Origin: Eggerthellaceae bacterium
GTDB taxonomy: Bacteria; Actinomycetota; Coriobacteriia; Coriobacteriales; Eggerthellaceae
Direction: 5' to 3'
NCBI GenBank assembly: GCA_017459485.1
Contig: JAFUCW010000078.1
Location: forward strand, 1-8,408
DNA: 8,408 nucleotides
Shown: positions 6,701 through 8,408 of the stretch, piece after piece
How positions within the stretch are numbered: position 1 is the stretch's first letter
How the letters are laid out: every line of letters begins with the position of its first letter
Translations under genes and position numbers: made by a program
The notes under the pieces: generated by a model
What the model was told of the DNA's origin: nothing
Seen by the model: the letters and a program-made list of their open reading frames with translations, nothing else
Databases searched by the model: none

Positions 6701-6703
6701 TTG

Positions 6704-6822
6704 TTCCGCCGTTCTACCGAACGGCGGAATTGCCGACGCTACGAAGTAATTCTGCTTCATCCTAGGCCCTAATTATGGCTTGGCCCGTACCAAAGTACGG
6801 GCACTGCGCCAAGAGCGGGCCT
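6704..6822 (+). ncRNA. Structured repeat element, copy B (covarying with copy A)
   Basis: The element begins three bases after the CDF stop codon. Hairpin 1 is an 11-bp stem, 6704-6714 with 6719-6729, loop TACC. Hairpin 2 has a 6-bp stem with one G-U pair, GAAGTA 6743-6748 with TGCTTC 6753-6758, loop ATTC. The three-part domain has AGGCCC 6764-6769 with GGGCCT 6817-6822, TGGC 6776-6779 with GCCA 6808-6811, and GCCCGTAC 6783-6790 with GTACGGGC 6795-6802, loop CAAA. Compared with copy A, the outer stem has two matched pair changes, the middle stem one and hairpin 1 two. Hairpin 2 keeps its place although its sequence is unrelated. The position just after a stop codon, in gene orientation, is the same as in copy A. 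Confidence 0.7.
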
Positions 6823-6850
6823 ATTATTTTGCAGAATTACTTCTCGCTCA

Positions 6851-6870
6851 TATGGCCTGGCCAGCTGTCA
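6851..6870 (+). repeat. Left arm of 20-bp perfect inverted repeat
   Basis: TATGGCCTGGCCAGCTGTCA here is the exact reverse complement of 8382-8401. It contains the small palindrome CTGGCCAG. The bases just outside and just inside differ between the arms, so the repeat is exactly 20 bases long. Confidence 0.9.
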
Positions 6871-6882
6871 AGAAGCAAAATG

Positions 6883-6917
6883 GGGCCAGCCCCCTCCTTA
6901 AGAAAGGGGACTGGCCC
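6883..6917 (-). terminator. Candidate intrinsic terminator of the transposase transcript
   Basis: GGGCCAG (6883-6889) pairs with CTGGCCC (6911-6917) and CCCCT (6891-6895) with AGGGG (6905-6909), one mismatch apart, around a 9-base loop. Read on the minus strand, the stem is followed by CATTTTGCTTCTT, a broken T-rich run. This fits an intrinsic terminator just inside the left end of the IS. On the plus strand no T-run follows. It could equally be the last stem of the guide RNA. Confidence 0.5.
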
Positions 6918-6920
6918 TTC

Positions 6921-7110
6921 CGCTTCCTTCGCCGGGGTCGCAAGGCGTGCCCTCTATCCGGTGCCTACTTGCACAGTCTCATATCCGCAGATACCGGCGA
7001 CCCGGCCTGCAATTCATCTTTCCGGCTGGGCTTCCACCTATAAAAGGAGTCTGACTTCGCGCATACCCGCGCGGTGGGCGCGCACAGCGAGATCGTGGGT
7101 TCCCAGCGGC
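6921..7110 (-). ncRNA. Candidate IS110/IS1111 guide (bridge/seek) RNA region
   Basis: This non-coding stretch lies between the transposase stop codon and the candidate terminator and is full of pairing. GCCGGGGTCG 6931-6940 pairs with CGACCCGGC 6998-7006 (one bulge) and encloses CCGGT 6958-6962 with ACCGG 6993-6997. Small hairpins are TATC 6982-6985 with GATA 6990-6993, and GTGC 6961-6964 with GCAC 6971-6974; these are partly alternative to the CCGGT helix. A second domain pairs GCTGGG 7025-7030 with CCCAGC 7102-7107 and encloses either CCACC 7034-7038 with GGTGG 7073-7077, or GCGCG 7069-7073 with CGCGC 7079-7083. IS1111-type elements are known to encode their guide RNA on this side of the transposase. 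The function is inferred from position and structure; guide loops cannot be assigned without the empty target. Confidence 0.4.
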
Positions 7111-7150
7111 ATCCGGCTACCCGGCTCGGGAAGGGCGGTGTTGGTCTGTA

Positions 7151-8269
7151 CTACATCGTCTCTTGCACCATGACTCCTATCGACCAAAGCCACCTCACGA
7201 ACTCGGAGGCGGTTGCGACGTTCGCCTTGCACGGGTGCATGCCGTTCTTGAGGAAGTGGGCCCTCCGCTTGCGCAGCCGCTCGCTTCCGTGTCTGGCGTG
7301 CCGCGCAATTTCGTCGGGCACTTCCAGCCGCTTCGGGACGGCTTTCGGGTTGTGGGATGCGCCCTGGTAACTCCAGCTGCACTCGACGGCGAGCTTGCGC
7401 ACCAGCGAGTTGCCGCTTTTCGTCACCGGGCCCCGCGACTCCCTCTCCCCGCTCGACCTCTCCATCGGCACCAGGCCGAAGTAGGACGAGACGGACCTTC
7501 CGTTGCGGAACCTCGAGAAGTCGTCTATCTCGGCGGCAAATGCGAGCGCGAGCCGGAACCCGCAGCCCTTCATCGCCTGCAGACAGTTGACGACCGGTCC
7601 CAGCGCGCTCTCGGCAGCCATCCTCTCTGCGTCTGCGACGAGCGAATCGCGTAGTTCCTCGAGGTCGGCCAGGGTGTTCACGTAGCAGCCGAGGGAGGCC
7701 TGCGCGGCCGGGGTTGAGAGCTTCGCCCGTTCCACCCATCTGCGGTGGTCGCAGCACCATGGCCTGCGCACGGCGCCTGCCGCGGTCCTTTCGTCCCAGA
7801 CCAGCCCCTCGCGCAGCAGCAGTCCCAGGATCTGCTGCTTGGCCACCTTGACCCGGTCGACGGCGTCGTCGATGGCGGCCGAGAGGGTCCTCAGGCCCTC
7901 GGCCTCGATTCCAGGCACGTAGACCTTGACCGCGGCGTGCGCGGCGTCGGCGCGCGCCAGCCTCAGCGAGTCGTTGCGGTCGGACTTCGACCTGGAATCG
8001 TGCGGGGCGCGCGGCAGCTTCGACACCGCTGCGATGTCGACGTCGACGCCCAGCGCCCGCAGCTCCCTGGCAGGGTGGAACCCGCAGCATCCGCTTTCGT
8101 AAATGGCGTGGGACGGCTGGGGGAACGCGAGCATCCACGCCGCGATCTCGCCGTAGCAGTTGCCGACAAATCTCTTTGTTTGCGTCACGCCGGTAGACGG
8201 GTCGAGCGAGCTGATTGTAGTCGACCTCGCGTGCACATCCATTCCGAAATAGGTAGAATAACGACTCAT
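7151..8269 (-). CDS. IS110 family transposase (DEDD recombinase)
   Basis: This 372-residue protein is the recombinase of the IS and by family knowledge acts with a non-coding guide RNA. The N-terminal RuvC-like domain (DEDD_Tnp_IS110) shows D11 in YFGMDVH, E58 in YESG, and D97 and D100 in KSDRNDSLRLA. The spacing is close to that of characterised IS110 recombinases. A helical middle follows. The C-terminal Transposase_20 domain has MKGCGFRLALAFAAEIDDFSRF, YFGLVP, and SSGERESRGPVTKSGN with S273, the likely nucleophilic serine. No frameshift or stop interrupts it and the length is normal, so it may be active. The ATG at 8269 is chosen over the one at 8284 because GGAGG (8278-8282 on the plus strand) lies eight bases before it, and the 8284 start would overlap that site. 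Base composition is more GC-rich than the chromosomal neighbours. Confidence 0.92.
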   Translation of the reverse strand: MSRYSTYFGMDVHARSTTISSLDPSTGVTQTKRFVGNCYGEIAAWMLAFPQPSHAIYESGCCGFHPARELRALGVDVDIAAVSKLPRAPHDSRSKSDRNDSLRLARADAAHAAVKVYVPGIEAEGLRTLSAAIDDAVDRVKVAKQQILGLLLREGLVWDERTAAGAVRRPWCCDHRRWVERAKLSTPAAQASLGCYVNTLADLEELRDSLVADAERMAAESALGPVVNCLQAMKGCGFRLALAFAAEIDDFSRFRNGRSVSSYFGLVPMERSSGERESRGPVTKSGNSLVRKLAVECSWSYQGASHNPKAVPKRLEVPDEIARHARHGSERLRKRRAHFLKNGMHPCKANVATASEFVRWLWSIGVMVQETM

Positions 8270-8270
8270 A

Positions 8271-8382
8271 AGGCAGACCTCCATAGTCTCATTGCGACGC
8301 GGCTGCGCCTGTTGTTACGACACCAACATTGTCAGCCAAGACTCGCGTATGGCACAAGGCCCATGAGAAGAGAGGTCTGCCT
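8271..8382 (-). promoter_or_regulatory. 11-bp inverted repeat covering the transposase Shine-Dalgarno
   Basis: AGGCAGACCTC (8271-8281) and GAGGTCTGCCT (8372-8382) are exact reverse complements about 90 bases apart. In a minus-strand transcript the downstream arm contains four of the five bases of the GGAGG ribosome site (8278-8282), so pairing would block translation. Only transcripts that begin at or before 8382 contain both arms. The upstream arm abuts the right 20-bp repeat, so such transcripts would mostly come from outside the element. This matches a known way in which insertion sequences silence read-through; here it is inferred from sequence alone. Confidence 0.5.
8312..8357 (-). promoter_or_regulatory. 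Weak promoter candidates for the transposase
   Basis: Two imperfect pairs are visible on the minus strand: TTGTGC (8352-8357) with GACAAT (8328-8333), spacer 18, and TTGGCT (8334-8339) with TAACAA (8312-8317), spacer 16. Either would start transcription inside the 8271-8382 inverted repeat and so produce an mRNA with a free ribosome site. Neither is close to consensus. Confidence 0.25.
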
Positions 8383-8401
8383 GACAGCTGGCCAGGCCAT
8401 A
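8382..8401 (-). repeat. Right arm of 20-bp perfect inverted repeat
   Basis: This is the exact reverse complement of 6851-6870. It lies 113 bases upstream of the transposase start and overlaps by one base the upstream arm of the repeat that covers the ribosome site. Only seven further bases (GTGTCTG) are in the window. Confidence 0.9.
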
Positions 8402-8408
8402 GTGTCTG

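Larger units (their letters stand above)
6851..8401 (-). mobile_element. IS110 family insertion sequence (IS1111-like), about 1.55 kb
   Basis: An intact IS110-type transposase is flanked by a 20-bp perfect inverted repeat (6851-6870 and 8382-8401). The non-coding parts are about 280 bases on the 3' side of the transposase and about 113-130 bases on the 5' side. Inverted repeats near the ends mark the IS1111 group within IS110, whose elements lie a few bases inside the true termini, so the exact ends may be slightly outside the given limits. No target duplication is expected for this family. The transposase region is visibly more GC-rich than the neighbouring genes, consistent with transfer. 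The window stops seven bases after the right repeat, so the right flank cannot be compared. Confidence 0.75.

Noticed and set aside
7038..8138. Long minus-strand open frame overlapping the transposase
   Set aside because: It is Arg/Ala/Gly-rich, as expected for an out-of-frame reading of GC-rich DNA, while the other frame has all IS110 motifs.

Overview
The window looks like a chromosomal segment of a moderately high-GC Gram-positive bacterium. The best guess is a coriobacterial actinomycete (Eggerthellaceae or a relative). This rests on the look of the proteins, the base composition and the structured intergenic repeats, and no rRNA or other marker confirms it. Five chromosomal genes are followed by an IS110/IS1111-type insertion sequence at the right edge.

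Layout. Bases 1-40 hold the probable tail of an upstream gene that overlaps, by ATGA, the start of a PanF-type sodium/pantothenate symporter (37-1527, +). Next comes a SanA-like DUF218 membrane-anchored protein (1644-2444, +). Its stop codon is followed at once by a structured repeat (copy A, 2446-2564) and a 42-bp-period tandem duplication (2582-2653). A class I/II PLP aminotransferase (2702-3883, +) converges on a zinc-ribbon membrane protein (4014-5363, -), with a degenerate array of about 31-bp units between them. A short AT-rich divergent promoter region (5364-5473) separates the zinc-ribbon gene from a cation diffusion facilitator (5474-6700, +). Both of these divergent genes carry long Ala/Glu-rich low-complexity segments. 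The CDF stop codon is followed at once by copy B of the structured repeat (6704-6822). The IS element lies at about 6851-8401, bounded by a 20-bp perfect inverted repeat and carrying an intact DEDD transposase on the minus strand (7151-8269).

Most notable. (1) Copies A and B share one RNA-like fold in which five base pairs have changed on both sides and pairing is kept. They sit in the same orientation just after the stop codons of two unrelated genes. This looks like a dispersed structured 3'-UTR or intergenic element, and I cannot assign it to a known family. (2) The IS carries a pairing-rich non-coding segment of about 230-280 nt on the 3' side of its transposase, where IS1111-type elements encode their guide (bridge/seek) RNA. 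It also has an 11-bp inverted repeat whose one arm covers the transposase Shine-Dalgarno, which would silence translation of transcripts read in from outside. The genes do not form one obvious pathway. They cover vitamin uptake, envelope, amino-acid metabolism, metal transport and an unknown zinc-ribbon membrane protein.
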